In this document: piece after piece, positions 6,537 to 18,522 of the stretch
Numbering within the stretch: the first letter of the stretch is position 1
Layout: each line of letters opens with the position of its first letter
DNA from: Streptomyces sp. MP131-18
GTDB taxonomy: Bacteria; Actinomycetota; Actinomycetes; Streptomycetales; Streptomycetaceae
Direction of reading: 5' to 3'
NCBI RefSeq assembly: GCF_001984575.1
Contig: NZ_LZNS01000001.1
Span: 4,779,553-4,843,552, forward strand
Length of the DNA: 64,000 nucleotides
Made by a program: the position numbers and the translations under genes
The notes under the pieces: model-generated
Told to the model about the DNA's origin: nothing
Databases searched by the model: none
What the model saw: the letters and a program-made list of their open reading frames with translations, nothing else

Positions 6537-9143
6537 ATGACGACGAGCGCTCAGGGACCGACAGCCAACGCGATGCGGCGCGCCCTGCGCCGGGCCAGGG
6601 ACGGCGTGGCCCTGGACGTGCCGGAGGCGGCCGTGCTGCTCCAGGCGCGCGGCGAGGATCTGGCCGGTCTCGCCGGTGCCGCGGCCCGGGTCAGGGACGC
6701 GGGCCTGGAAGCCGCGGGGCGGCCCGGGGTGATCACGTTCTCCAAGAAGGTATTTATTCCGCTGACCAGGCTGTGCCGGGACCGCTGCCACTACTGCACG
6801 TTCGTGACCGTCCCCGGCAAGCTGCGGCGGGCCGGGCACGGCATGTTCCTCTCGCCGGACGAGGTGCTCGACATCGCGCGCCGCGGCGCCGAGCTGGGCT
6901 GCAAGGAGGCCCTGTTCACGCTCGGCGACAAGCCAGAGGACCGGTGGCCCGAGGCCCGCGAGTGGCTCGACGCGGCCGGGTACGACGACACGCTCGCCTA
7001 CGTCCGCGCCATGGCCGTGCGGGTCCTGGAGGAAACCGGGCTGCTCCCCCACCTGAACCCCGGCGTCCTGTCCTGGACGGACTTCCAGCGCCTCAAGCCG
7101 GTCGCGCCCTCCATGGGCATGATGCTGGAGACGACGGCCACGCGGCTGTGGTCCGAGCCCGGCGGCCCCCACCACGGCTCGCCCGACAAGGAGCCCGCGG
7201 TGCGCCTGCGCGTCCTGCACGACGCCGGCCGCTCCAGCGTCCCGTTCACCACCGGCCTCCTCATCGGCATCGGCGAAACTTTCGAAGAACGCGCCGAGTC
7301 CGTCTTCGCGCTGCGGAAAGTCGCCCGGACCTACCGCGGCATCCAGGAAGTCATCGTGCAGAATTTCCGCGCCAAGCCCGATACGGCGATGCGCGGCATG
7401 CCGGACGCCGAGCTGGAGGAGCTGGCGGCGGCCATCGCGGTGACGCGCCTCCTGCTCGGGCCCGCCGCCCGCATCCAGGCCCCGCCGAACCTGGTGGACC
7501 AGGAGTACGCGCTGCTCATCCGCGCCGGCATCGACGACTGGGGCGGCGTCTCCCCGCTCACCCCCGACCACGTCAACCCCGAACGGCCCTGGCCGCAGAT
7601 CGACGACCTCGCCGAACGCACCGCGGCCGCCGGCTTCACGCTGCGCGAACGGCTCACCATCTACCCGGAGTTCATCCGGCGCGGCGAGCCGTGGCTCGAC
7701 CCGCGGCTGCTGCCGCACGTCACCGCGCTCGCCGACCGGGACACCGGGCTGGCCCGCGAGGACGCCCGCCCCCGCGGCCTGCCCTGGCAGGAGCCGGACG
7801 AGCCGCTGACCGCCGCCGGGCGCACCGACCTGCACCGTTCGATCGACACCGAGGGCCGCACCGGCGACCGGCGGGACGACTTCGACGAGGTGTACGGCGA
7901 CTGGGACGAGCTGCGCGACCTCGCCGCGCCCGGCATGGCGGCCGAACGGATCGACGGCGACGTGCGCGCGGCCCTGTCCGTCGCCGCCGACGACCCGCGG
8001 CGGCTCACCGACGACCAGGCGCTGGCCCTGCTGCACGCCGAAGGACCGGCGCTGGACGCGCTGTGCCGGGTCGCCGACGACCTGAGACGTTCGGTCGTCG
8101 GCGACGAGGTCACCTACATCGTCACCCGCAACATCAACTTCACCAACGTCTGCTACACCGGCTGCCGGTTCTGCGCCTTCGCACAGCGCCGCACCGACGC
8201 CGACGCCTACACCCTCTCCCTCGACCAGGTCGCCGAACGGGCCGCCCAGGCGTGGGACGTGGGCGCCGTCGAGGTGTGCATGCAGGGCGGCATCCACCCG
8301 GACCTGCCGGGCACCGCGTACTTCGACATCGCGCGCGCCGTGAAGGACCGGGTCCCGGGCATCCACGTGCACGCCTTCTCGCCGATGGAGGTCGTCAACG
8401 GCGCCACCCGCACCGGCATGTCCGTCCGCGACTGGCTGACCGCGGCCCGGGAAGCAGGACTCGACACCATCCCCGGCACCGCAGCCGAAATCCTGGACGA
8501 CGAGGTGCGGTGGGTGCTGACCAAGGGCAAACTGCCCGCGGCCACCTGGATCGACGTCGTCTCCACGGCGCACGAGCTCGGCCTGCGCTCCTCCTCCACG
8601 ATGATGTACGGGCACGTCGACCAGCCGCGGCACTGGCTCGGGCACCTGCGGACGCTGGCGGCGATGCAGCGCGCCAACGAGGAGAAGGGCGTGCCGGGCT
8701 TCACCGAGTTCGTCACGCTGCCGTTCGTCCACACCAACGCGCCGGTCTACCTGGCCGGAATCGCCAGACCCGGCCCCACCGCCCGGGACAACCGGGCGGT
8801 GACCGCCATGGCCCGCATCCTGCTCCACCCGCACATCACCAACATCCAGACCAGCTGGGTCAAGCTGGGCGCCGAGGGCGCCGCGGAGATGCTGCGCTCC
8901 GGCGCCAACGACCTGGGCGGCACGCTGATGGAGGAGACGATCTCGCGCATGGCAGGCTCGGCGTACGGCTCCTACCGCTCGGTCGCGGGCCTGCGGGCCA
9001 TCGCGGAGGCCGCGGGCCGCCCCTCGCGGCTGCGGACCACCACCTACGGTGCGGTGACGGCGGAGCGCGCGGAGCGCGCCCTCGCCGCCGACGGGCAGCT
9101 GCCGCGGCTGCTGCCGGTCGTCGGGGCGGGAGCCGAGGCGTGA
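6537..9143 (+). CDS. fbiC: FO synthase (7,8-didemethyl-8-hydroxy-5-deazariboflavin synthase), CofG-CofH fusion
   Basis: The 868-residue protein makes FO, the chromophore of coenzyme F420, from 5-amino-6-ribitylaminouracil and tyrosine. It contains two radical-SAM halves. The CofG-like half has L-C-R-D-R-C-H-Y-C (Cys near 80, 84, 87). The CofH-like half has C-Y-T-G-C-R-F-C near 539-546. Each C-x3-C-x2-C set binds a 4Fe-4S cluster and SAM. The length equals that of typical actinobacterial FbiC. The ATG overlaps no other signal and appears to be leaderless. The stop TGA overlaps the GTG of the following ADP-ribosylglycohydrolase gene, so the two are translationally coupled. Other F420 genes (fbiA, fbiB, cofC) are not in the window. 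Confidence 0.95.
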   Translation: MTTSAQGPTANAMRRALRRARDGVALDVPEAAVLLQARGEDLAGLAGAAARVRDAGLEAAGRPGVITFSKKVFIPLTRLCRDRCHYCTFVTVPGKLRRAGHGMFLSPDEVLDIARRGAELGCKEALFTLGDKPEDRWPEAREWLDAAGYDDTLAYVRAMAVRVLEETGLLPHLNPGVLSWTDFQRLKPVAPSMGMMLETTATRLWSEPGGPHHGSPDKEPAVRLRVLHDAGRSSVPFTTGLLIGIGETFEERAESVFALRKVARTYRGIQEVIVQNFRAKPDTAMRGMPDAELEELAAAIAVTRLLLGPAARIQAPPNLVDQEYALLIRAGIDDWGGVSPLTPDHVNPERPWPQIDDLAERTAAAGFTLRERLTIYPEFIRRGEPWLDPRLLPHVTALADRDTGLAREDARPRGLPWQEPDEPLTAAGRTDLHRSIDTEGRTGDRRDDFDEVYGDWDELRDLAAPGMAAERIDGDVRAALSVAADDPRRLTDDQALALLHAEGPALDALCRVADDLRRSVVGDEVTYIVTRNINFTNVCYTGCRFCAFAQRRTDADAYTLSLDQVAERAAQAWDVGAVEVCMQGGIHPDLPGTAYFDIARAVKDRVPGIHVHAFSPMEVVNGATRTGMSVRDWLTAAREAGLDTIPGTAAEILDDEVRWVLTKGKLPAATWIDVVSTAHELGLRSSSTMMYGHVDQPRHWLGHLRTLAAMQRANEEKGVPGFTEFVTLPFVHTNAPVYLAGIARPGPTARDNRAVTAMARILLHPHITNIQTSWVKLGAEGAAEMLRSGANDLGGTLMEETISRMAGSAYGSYRSVAGLRAIAEAAGRPSRLRTTTYGAVTAERAERALAADGQLPRLLPVVGAGAEA

Positions 9144-10258
9144 CCGCCCCGGCCGGCGGTGCGCTGTGGGGGCGCGCGGAACAGCAGGACTTCCGCAGCC
9201 GCGTCCGCGGCTGCCTGCTGGGCGGGGCGATCGGCGACGCGCTCGGGGCGGGCATCGAGTTCGACTCGCTCGCCGCGATACGCGAGCAGCACGGGCCCGC
9301 CGGGGTGACGGACTACGTGCCCGCGTACGGCAGGCGCGGGGCCGTCACGGACGACACCCAGATGACCCTGTTCACGGTGGACGGCCTGATCCGCGCGCAC
9401 GTACGGCGCGACACCGGCGCCTGGCACCCGCCGACGGACGTGCACGCCGCCTACCGGCGCTGGTACCGCACCCAACGCGAGTGGGGCCCGGACGAGCGGC
9501 GCGCGGGCGACGGCTGGCTGGCGCGCCAGGAGTGGCTGTACGCGCAGCGCGCCCCCGGCCGCGCCTGCCTGACCGGCCTCGCCGACACGGCGATGGGCAC
9601 CGTCGACCAGCCCAAGAACCCGGACTCCAAGGGCTGCGGAACGGTGATGCGCTCCGCGCCGTTCGGACTGCTCGTCGGCTGGGAGCCGCAACTCGTCTTC
9701 CAACTCGGCGTCGAATGCGCGGCCCAGACACACGGCCACCCCACCGGAGTCCTCGCGGCCGGCGCGTTCGCCGCGATCGTGCACGCTCTGGTGCGCGGCG
9801 ACGGCCTGGACGCGGCGGTCCAGAAAGCGCTGGTCCAGCTGGCGTCCCGCCCGGGGCACGAGGAGACCACGGACGCACTGAAGAAGGCGCTCGGCACCGT
9901 CCGGCAGGGCATGCCGAGCCCGGAGCGGGTGGAGTCGCTGGGCGAGGGCTGGACGGCGGAGGAGGCCCTGGCCATCGGCGTGTACTGCGCCCTTGTCGCC
10001 GAGGACATGCGCCACGGCCTGCTGCTCGCGGTGAACCACGGGGGCGACTCCGACTCCACCGGCTCCCTCTGCGGCAACCTGCTGGGTGCCCTGCACGGCG
10101 AAACGGCCCTGCCCCCCGCCTGGCTGGCGGAGCTGGAAGGCCGCGCCACGATCGCCGAACTGGCCGACGACTTCGCCATGGAGATGACCCAGGGCCCGAC
10201 CCTCCACGGCCCCGGCGACTCCGCCCGCATCTGGCTGGAACGCTATCCGCGGGCGTGA
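9140..10258 (+). CDS. ADP-ribosylglycohydrolase family protein
   Basis: The 372-residue protein starts at GTG 9140, which overlaps the fbiC stop as GTGA. It shows the ADP-ribosylglycohydrolase/DraG signature pair: T-D-D-T-Q-M near residue 70 and G-G-D-S-D-S-T-G near 300, which together hold two Mg ions. An early G-A-I-G-D-A-L-G motif is typical too. Such enzymes remove ADP-ribose from arginine, serine or DNA, or cleave related metabolites. Coupling to fbiC is curious because no F420 reaction is known to need a DraG enzyme, so it may simply be a shared transcript. There is no signal peptide. The gene ends 24 nt before the convergent EndoQ-UvrD gene. Confidence 0.9.
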   Translation: MTAPAGGALWGRAEQQDFRSRVRGCLLGGAIGDALGAGIEFDSLAAIREQHGPAGVTDYVPAYGRRGAVTDDTQMTLFTVDGLIRAHVRRDTGAWHPPTDVHAAYRRWYRTQREWGPDERRAGDGWLARQEWLYAQRAPGRACLTGLADTAMGTVDQPKNPDSKGCGTVMRSAPFGLLVGWEPQLVFQLGVECAAQTHGHPTGVLAAGAFAAIVHALVRGDGLDAAVQKALVQLASRPGHEETTDALKKALGTVRQGMPSPERVESLGEGWTAEEALAIGVYCALVAEDMRHGLLLAVNHGGDSDSTGSLCGNLLGALHGETALPPAWLAELEGRATIAELADDFAMEMTQGPTLHGPGDSARIWLERYPRA

Positions 10259-10282
10259 ACCCGCCCCGCCGCGACTGGGCGG

Positions 10283-13279
<2,997 letters not shown>

Positions 13280-13298
13280 CTGCGGCATCATTCCACAG

Positions 13299-14081
13299 GT
13301 GAATGAGCAACCCTTGACCGGCGGAAACGCCAATGCCGGAGTGGTACGCGCGGGCGACACCGTGCGCCGTCCCGCCGGGCCGTGGACACCGGCCGTGCAC
13401 GCCCTGCTCGACCATCTGCACCGGGTCGGCTATCCGGCCGCGCCCCGCCCGCTCGGCATCGACGAACAGGGGCGCGAAGTCCTGACGTTCGCGCCGGGCG
13501 CGACCGTCTGGCCCGAGCGGTTCGGCCTGCTCGACCCGGCGGCGCGGCTGGCCCGCGTGGCCCGCCTGATCCGTGAATTCCACGATGCCGTCGCCGGCTT
13601 CACCCCGCCGCCCGACGCCGCCTGGAACGTCCTGATCCCGCCGGACGGCGACGAGATCATCGCCCACCACGACCTCGCGCCGTGGAACCTGGTGGTCGAA
13701 GACGCCACCGACGCCTGGACGTTCATCGACTGGGACGTGGCGGGACCCGGCACCCGGCTGTGGGACCTCTCCTACGCCGTGCACGGTTTCGTGCCGCTGT
13801 CCGCCAACCCGGCCTTCCGCCGCGAGGACCGCCCGGCCGCGGCCAGACTGCGGCTGTTCGCCGACGCGTACGGCCTGGACGACGAGGCACAGCGCCGCGC
13901 CCTCGTTCCGCTGCTGTGGGAACGGTCACGCGGCATGTACGACTTCCTCGCCGCCGGGCACGCGTCCGGGAGCCAGCCGTGGGCGACGCTGTGGGCGGAG
14001 GGCCACGGCGACGCGTGGCACGGCGACGCCGCCTACGCCGAGGAACGTGCCGAGTTGTGGACGCGGGCCCTGCTCGACTGA
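13299..14081 (+). CDS. aminoglycoside phosphotransferase (APH)-fold kinase
   Basis: The 260-residue protein is read from GTG 13299, giving M-N-E-Q-P-L-T-G-G-N-A-N. A later GTG at 13341 is possible, but the early residues look conserved for this actinobacterial group. The kinase signature H-H-D-L-A-P-W-N near 123 (Brenner-type catalytic loop) and F-I-D-W-D-V-A-G-P near 143 (metal-binding Asp) are present. Family members phosphorylate antibiotics, homoserine, choline or other small alcohols; nothing here proves drug resistance. The protein is cytosolic. The gene is divergent from the EndoQ-helicase with almost no intergenic space, so the two promoters must lie within each other's coding sequence. 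Confidence 0.85.
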   Translation: MNEQPLTGGNANAGVVRAGDTVRRPAGPWTPAVHALLDHLHRVGYPAAPRPLGIDEQGREVLTFAPGATVWPERFGLLDPAARLARVARLIREFHDAVAGFTPPPDAAWNVLIPPDGDEIIAHHDLAPWNLVVEDATDAWTFIDWDVAGPGTRLWDLSYAVHGFVPLSANPAFRREDRPAAARLRLFADAYGLDDEAQRRALVPLLWERSRGMYDFLAAGHASGSQPWATLWAEGHGDAWHGDAAYAEERAELWTRALLD

Positions 14082-14154
14082 TCCCGCACTCATCCCAACT
14101 CATCCCACGCGCGCGCGGGCCCGGGCCTGGTCCGGGCGCGCGCCCGCGCCCGCG

Positions 14155-15099
14155 CTACCAGGCGACGGCGAACGCGCGCGCCGGGTTGCCCACCAGCGCC
14201 GCCTCGGCCACGCCGTCGCCGAGGCGCTCGGCCAGGCGCGGGCGCAGCGTGCCCAGGAGGTACGGCATGCCGGGGCCCGCGCCGCCCGTGGCGCGGGCCC
14301 CGGCGGTGGTCGTGTCGGTGCCGAGCAGCACCTGCCCGGCGTGGCCCGCCCCGACGAGCGCCGTGAGCACGTCGAGCAGCCGGGCCTCCGCCGCCCGGGG
14401 CCCGGGCACGTCGAACGCGAGGAACGCGCCGGTGTCCGCCGCCTGCCGGGGCACCCGCGGATCGGGCGAACGGCCGAGGTGGCCGAGGATCACCCGCACC
14501 GGCGGAACGTTCAGCGTGCCGCACAGCAGGTCGACGGCGTCGAGCGCCGCCGTGCCGCCCTCCAGGTGCACCGCGACGGGCGCCCCGGTCGCGTGGTGCG
14601 CCTCGGCCGCCGCGGACATGACGTGCCGGGCGTGGGCGTCCAGGCCGTGGAGTGCGCCCGCCACCTTGATCAGCCCGGCCCGGGCGGGGCCCGCCGGGCC
14701 GTCCGGGTCGTCGTCGTTGTGCAGACCGCGCGTCAACTCGGCCACGAACAGCTCCGCGAGCCGGCCGCCGACCCGTTCCAGCAGCGCGGGCGCGTAGTGC
14801 CGCGCCTGGTGCAGCCCGGTGGCCGCGACGATGTGGACGCCCGCGGCGCGGGAGACCTCCGCCAGCCGCCCGGCCCGCCGGCCCATGCCGAAGGGCGTCC
14901 ACTGCACCACGGCCCGGCCGCCCAGCTCCGCGAAGGCCCGAGCCTCGGCGACGGCCGCGGCCGGGTCGTCCAACTCCCGCCCGGCCGGCCGCGGCCCGGA
15001 GATCAACCCGGAGAGGAAGAGGTGGTCGTGCGCGTCGCACGCGCCGAGGTCACCCGGCGGCACGTCGCCGAGCACGGTCCTGATCGCGGCCTGACTCAT
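14155..15099 (-). CDS. phosphotriesterase/lactonase-like metallohydrolase
   Basis: The product is 314 residues from ATG 15099. It has the TIM-barrel metal site of the PTE/PHP superfamily: D-A-H-D-H-L near the N-terminus (H-x-H), a bridging Lys in L-I-K-V-A-G near 165, H-L-E-G-G near 195, I-L-G-H-L near 222 and L-L-G-T-D-T near 273. Members act as lactonases or phosphotriesterases; the natural substrate is unknown. There is no signal peptide. It ends 73 nt from the convergent phosphotransferase gene, where G+C-rich inverted repeats at 14107-14150 could serve as a shared terminator. Confidence 0.8.
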   Translation of the reverse strand: MSQAAIRTVLGDVPPGDLGACDAHDHLFLSGLISGPRPAGRELDDPAAAVAEARAFAELGGRAVVQWTPFGMGRRAGRLAEVSRAAGVHIVAATGLHQARHYAPALLERVGGRLAELFVAELTRGLHNDDDPDGPAGPARAGLIKVAGALHGLDAHARHVMSAAAEAHHATGAPVAVHLEGGTAALDAVDLLCGTLNVPPVRVILGHLGRSPDPRVPRQAADTGAFLAFDVPGPRAAEARLLDVLTALVGAGHAGQVLLGTDTTTAGARATGGAGPGMPYLLGTLRPRLAERLGDGVAEAALVGNPARAFAVAW

Positions 15100-15261
15100 G
15101 GAAACCGAGCGTACGCGGCAGGCCGCGGCGTTCGCCGGGGTCCGTTGAATCCCCGCCCCTGGGCTCCTGCGCCCGGTTTCTGCTGGCACCATGGCACGTG
15201 TCTGACATTTCCCTGTCAGGCGCGTGACCCACCGCTCAGCCCACTTCCCCAGGGGGACGTC

Positions 15262-15663
15262 ATGTCCGACCAGAACCCTTACCAGCCGCCGCCCTCGGAC
15301 CCCTACCAGAAGCCGCCCGGGCAGCAGCCTTCCGGATACGACCCGACGTCGTACCCGCCGCCCGCCGCGGGCTACCCGCCGTACGGCGGGCCGCCCGGCG
15401 GCTACGCGCCCGACCCCAACGCGCCCTACGGCTACGACCGTATGGGGCGCCCCTTCTCCCACAAGTCCAAGATCGTCGCCGGGGTGCTACAGATCCTGCT
15501 CGGCGGCGTGGGCGCGGGCCGCTGGTACACCGGCCATACCGGCATGGCCGTCGCGCAGCTGCTGACCTGCGGCGGGCTCGGGATATGGGCGCTCATCGAC
15601 GGCATCATCTTCCTGGTGAGCGAGGACCGCACCGACTCGCGCGGTCTGGTGCTCAAGGGCTGA
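15262..15663 (+). CDS. TM2-domain membrane protein with a Pro/Tyr-rich N-terminus
   Basis: The product is 133 residues; ATG 15262 follows AGGGGG with 5-nt spacing. Residues 1-60 are low-complexity (repeated P-Y, P-P, G-Y) and likely disordered. Residues 65-125 form a TM2 domain: two hydrophobic helices, with the R-W-Y-T-G-H-T-G loop between them and a G-x-W-x-L-I-D-G motif in the second. TM2 proteins are small inner-membrane proteins of poorly known function. The next gene starts after 2 nt, and a third small gene follows, so the three appear to be co-transcribed. Confidence 0.85.
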   Translation: MSDQNPYQPPPSDPYQKPPGQQPSGYDPTSYPPPAAGYPPYGGPPGGYAPDPNAPYGYDRMGRPFSHKSKIVAGVLQILLGGVGAGRWYTGHTGMAVAQLLTCGGLGIWALIDGIIFLVSEDRTDSRGLVLKG

Positions 15664-15665
15664 CC

Positions 15666-16076
15666 GTGCCCGCGCCTGTGCTGTCCCGGCGGCTGACGTC
15701 CCACCCCGCGGCCCCGCCGCTCGCCGCGCTCGGGGCGGGCCTGGCGGGTGCCGCCTACCTGTGGCACACCAACCCGCACGAGGGCGGTTCATTCCTGCCG
15801 CGCTGCCCCCTGAACTGGGCAACCGGCCTGGAGTGCCCCGCCTGTGGCGGGACGCGCATGGCCTACGACCTCCTGCACGCGGACATTGCGGCCGCGTTCC
15901 AGGACAACGCGGTCCTGCTCGTCCTCGGGGTTCCGCTCGGCGCGTGGCTCGGCGGGCGCTGGCTCGTCGAAGGGCTGCGCGGCCGGCGCTACCGCCCCCG
16001 TTTCACCCGGTGGCAGGGCACCGTCGTGCTGGGCGGCGCCGTGCTGTGGGCCGTGCTTCGCAACCTGCCGTTCTGA
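15666..16076 (+). CDS. DUF2752 membrane protein
   Basis: The product is 136 residues from GTG 15666, two bases after the TM2 gene stop and with AAGGG upstream. Three hydrophobic segments are visible. The central signature C-P-A-C-G-G-T-R-M-A-Y-D-L-L-H near 55-70 is diagnostic of DUF2752; its function is unknown. Pairing with a TM2 gene is common in actinomycetes, which suggests that the two membrane proteins work together. Confidence 0.85.
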   Translation: MPAPVLSRRLTSHPAAPPLAALGAGLAGAAYLWHTNPHEGGSFLPRCPLNWATGLECPACGGTRMAYDLLHADIAAAFQDNAVLLVLGVPLGAWLGGRWLVEGLRGRRYRPRFTRWQGTVVLGGAVLWAVLRNLPF

Positions 16077-16110
16077 ACGCGGCCCGCTGCTTCACGAGGT
16101 GATGAACGAC

Positions 16111-16392
16111 ATGACCCCGGCCCGCGAGTCCGTGGTGCGCATCGAATACTGCACGCAGTGCCGCTGGCTGCCGCGGGCGGCGTGGCTGGCGCAGGAACTG
16201 CTCGGTACGTTCGAGGCGGAGCTGAGCGAGGTGGCCCTGGTGCCCGGCACCGGCGGCGTGTTCCGCGTCAGCGTCGGCGACGCGGTGGTGTGGGACCGGC
16301 GGGAGCAGGGCTTTCCCGAGCCCACCGCCGTCAAGCGCCTGGTCAGGGACCGGGTCGCCCCCGGCCGCGCCCTCGGGCACGCGGACCGCTGA
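16111..16392 (+). CDS. SelT/SelW/SelH-family (Rdx) redox-fold protein
   Basis: The product is 93 residues. ATG 16111 is preferred because GAGGTG at 16096-16101 gives 9-nt spacing; ATG 16102 is an alternative. The sequence R-I-E-Y-C-T-Q-C-R-W near the N-terminus is the C-x-x-C form of the selenoprotein W motif, and the short thioredoxin-like fold G-G-x-F-x-V ... P follows. Family members are thought to be thiol-redox proteins, but partners are unknown. It is the third gene of the small-protein run and ends 25 nt before the convergent response regulator. Confidence 0.85.
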   Translation: MTPARESVVRIEYCTQCRWLPRAAWLAQELLGTFEAELSEVALVPGTGGVFRVSVGDAVVWDRREQGFPEPTAVKRLVRDRVAPGRALGHADR

Positions 16393-16417
16393 CCGTCCGG
16401 TCGGCCTGTGGCCCGGG

Positions 16418-17077
16418 TCAGGACGGGGTCACGAGGCGCGCCTCGTAGGCGAAAATCGCGGCCTGCGTGCGGTCGCGCAGGCCCAGCTTCACCAGCACCC
16501 TGCTGACGTGCGTCTTGATGGTGGACTCGGCGACCAGCAGCCGGCCGGCGATCTCGGCGTTCGACAGGCCGTGCGCGATCAGCGTCAGCACCTCCGTCTC
16601 GCGTTCGGTCAACTCGCCGACCCGCACCCCCGCCGGCGGGGAGGGCGGCCCGCCGCGCCGTGCGAACTCCAGGATCAGCCGCCTGGTCACGGTCGGCGCG
16701 AGCAGCGCCTCGCCCGCCGCCACCACCCGCACTCCGTCGGCGAGCTGGCGGGCCGAGGCGTCCTTCAGCAGGAAGCCGGACGCCCCGGCGCGCAGCGCCT
16801 GGTACACGTACTCGTCCAGGTCGAACGTCGTCAGCACCAGCACCCGCGGCGGATCGTCCGCGGCGACGATCCTGCGGGTCGCCTCGATACCGTTCAGCTC
16901 CGGCATGCGGATGTCCATGAGCACCACGTCCGGGCGCAGCGCGGCGCTGCGTTCGACGGCCTGGAGGCCGTCCACCGCCTCGCCGGCCACCTCGATGTCC
17001 GGCTGGGCGTTCAGCAGCACGGTGAAGCCCTCGCGGACCATGACCTGATCGTCGACGAGCAGCACCCGGATCGTCAT
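16418..17077 (-). CDS. NarL/LuxR-family two-component response regulator
   Basis: The 219-residue protein has a receiver domain (acidic pair V-D-D at 9-10, phospho-acceptor Asp in V-L-M-D-I-R-M-P near 54, and a Lys in F-L-L-K-D). A LuxR-type helix-turn-helix follows at about 150-215 (L-T-E-R-E-T-E-V-L ... S-N-A-E-I-A ... T-I-K-T-H-V-S-R-V-L). Its ATG overlaps the stop of the kinase gene by four bases (ATGA), so translation is coupled. The signal and targets are not evident. Confidence 0.93.
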   Translation of the reverse strand: MTIRVLLVDDQVMVREGFTVLLNAQPDIEVAGEAVDGLQAVERSAALRPDVVLMDIRMPELNGIEATRRIVAADDPPRVLVLTTFDLDEYVYQALRAGASGFLLKDASARQLADGVRVVAAGEALLAPTVTRRLILEFARRGGPPSPPAGVRVGELTERETEVLTLIAHGLSNAEIAGRLLVAESTIKTHVSRVLVKLGLRDRTQAAIFAYEARLVTPS

Positions 17078-18519
17078 GCGGAGTCCTCCGCGTTCTCCGT
17101 GTTCTCCGCGTCTTTCGCGCCCTCCGTGTCCTTCGCGGGCAGGGGCAGCGGGAGGAAGACGGACGTCTCGAACCCGCCGTCCGCCGCGGGTTCCGCCGTC
17201 ATCTCGCCGCCCAGCATCGCCACCCGCTCCCGCATGCCGGTGATGCCCTGCCCCGCGCCCGGCGAGGGCGGCACCGGCGCCTGCGGCGGGCCGTTGACCA
17301 CGCGCAGGCCGAGACCGCCGAGCACGTAGGACACTTCGACGCGGGCCGACGCGCCGGGGGCGTGCCGCAGGGTGTTGCTCAGCGCCTCCTGGATGATGCG
17401 GAACGCCGACAGCTCGACGCCCTGCGGCAGTTCGCGGACGGCGCCGGTGACGGCCTTCTCCACGGTCAGACCTGCCTCGCGCACGTTGTCCAGCAGCCCG
17501 TCGAGGTCGGCGAGCGTCGGCTGCGGCGCGTCCGGGGCCTCGTAGTCCTCGGCGCGGACCACCCCGAGGACCCGCCGCAGCTCGGCCAGCGCGGCCACCG
17601 CGTTCTCCCTGATCGTCGCGAACGCCTGCGTCAGCTCGGGCGGCGGGCTGTCCACCCGGTAGGGGGCGGCCTCCGCCTGGATCGCGACGACCGACATGTG
17701 GTGCGCCACCACGTCGTGCAACTCGCGGGCGATGGTGGTGCGTTCCTCCAGTTGCGTACGCCGGGACCGCTCCTGCCGCGTGACCGCGACCTGCTTCACG
17801 ACCTCGCGGCGCGATTCGGACCAGCCGCGCACTAACAGCACGGTGAGCAGCGTGAGGAACGAAACGACCGCCATGCCCAAGGTGTTGTCGCCGTGCCAGT
17901 ACGAACCGCCGTACGCCGCGACCACGGCGCTGACCAGCACGGTGATCGCCCACATCTCCGCGACCACGCGCGCCCTGGCCCGCACCGCGACCAGGGCCAT
18001 CACCAGCGTGTGCGCCACCAGCTGGCCGGTGAGCCACGGCCAGTGGGCCGACACGTTCCCAAGGGCGAGGGCCACGAAGCCCGCGAGGGAGAGCCACCAC
18101 GCGCCGACGGGCCGGAACAGTGCGGCGATCAGCGGAATGCCGAAACACAGCACGGTCAGCCGCATCGGGTCCGTCTCCCAGTAGCTGAACTGTGAGACGG
18201 ACATGAGCATCGTCACCACCGCGGTGAGCGCGACGGCCGCATGCGGCACCCAGCGCGCCGAGGCGCGGAAACGTTCGGGCAGGCGGCTCAGCGGCGGACC
18301 GGTGACCGGCAGGGGCGGGATCGGCCGGAACGCGAACGCGTCGGTGACCAGGTCCGCGCGCAGCGCGTGGAGCCCGCTGCGGGCGATGCGGAGTTCGGTT
18401 CTGAGGCTGTGGTGCTGGGCGGTCTGAGGCACAGCGACACGGTAGGCGGCGGAACGGGCCGCGGTCGTCCCCAGCGCTGCGGATACCGCGGGGTCCTCCT
18501 CAGGTACTACGGCCCTCAT
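17074..18519 (-). CDS. DesK/NarX-type sensor histidine kinase
   Basis: The 481-residue protein has a 90-residue cytosolic N-terminus, five or six transmembrane helices (about 92-240) and a HisKA_3 dimerisation domain with E-L-H-D-V-V-A-H-H-M near 280 (phospho-His). An HATPase_c domain follows (I-I-Q-E-A-L-S-N-T-L-R-H-A and G-Q-G-I-T-G-M-R-E-R). The tail is low-complexity Ala/Glu/Asp/Asn. Start ATG 18519 lies 3 nt after the TetR stop; a later GTG in frame near residue 30 is possible. The tetR, kinase and regulator genes are therefore one transcription unit, which puts the two-component system under the TetR operator upstream. Confidence 0.9.
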   Translation of the reverse strand: MRAVVPEEDPAVSAALGTTAARSAAYRVAVPQTAQHHSLRTELRIARSGLHALRADLVTDAFAFRPIPPLPVTGPPLSRLPERFRASARWVPHAAVALTAVVTMLMSVSQFSYWETDPMRLTVLCFGIPLIAALFRPVGAWWLSLAGFVALALGNVSAHWPWLTGQLVAHTLVMALVAVRARARVVAEMWAITVLVSAVVAAYGGSYWHGDNTLGMAVVSFLTLLTVLLVRGWSESRREVVKQVAVTRQERSRRTQLEERTTIARELHDVVAHHMSVVAIQAEAAPYRVDSPPPELTQAFATIRENAVAALAELRRVLGVVRAEDYEAPDAPQPTLADLDGLLDNVREAGLTVEKAVTGAVRELPQGVELSAFRIIQEALSNTLRHAPGASARVEVSYVLGGLGLRVVNGPPQAPVPPSPGAGQGITGMRERVAMLGGEMTAEPAADGGFETSVFLPLPLPAKDTEGAKDAENTENAEDSA

Positions 18520-18522
18520 CCG

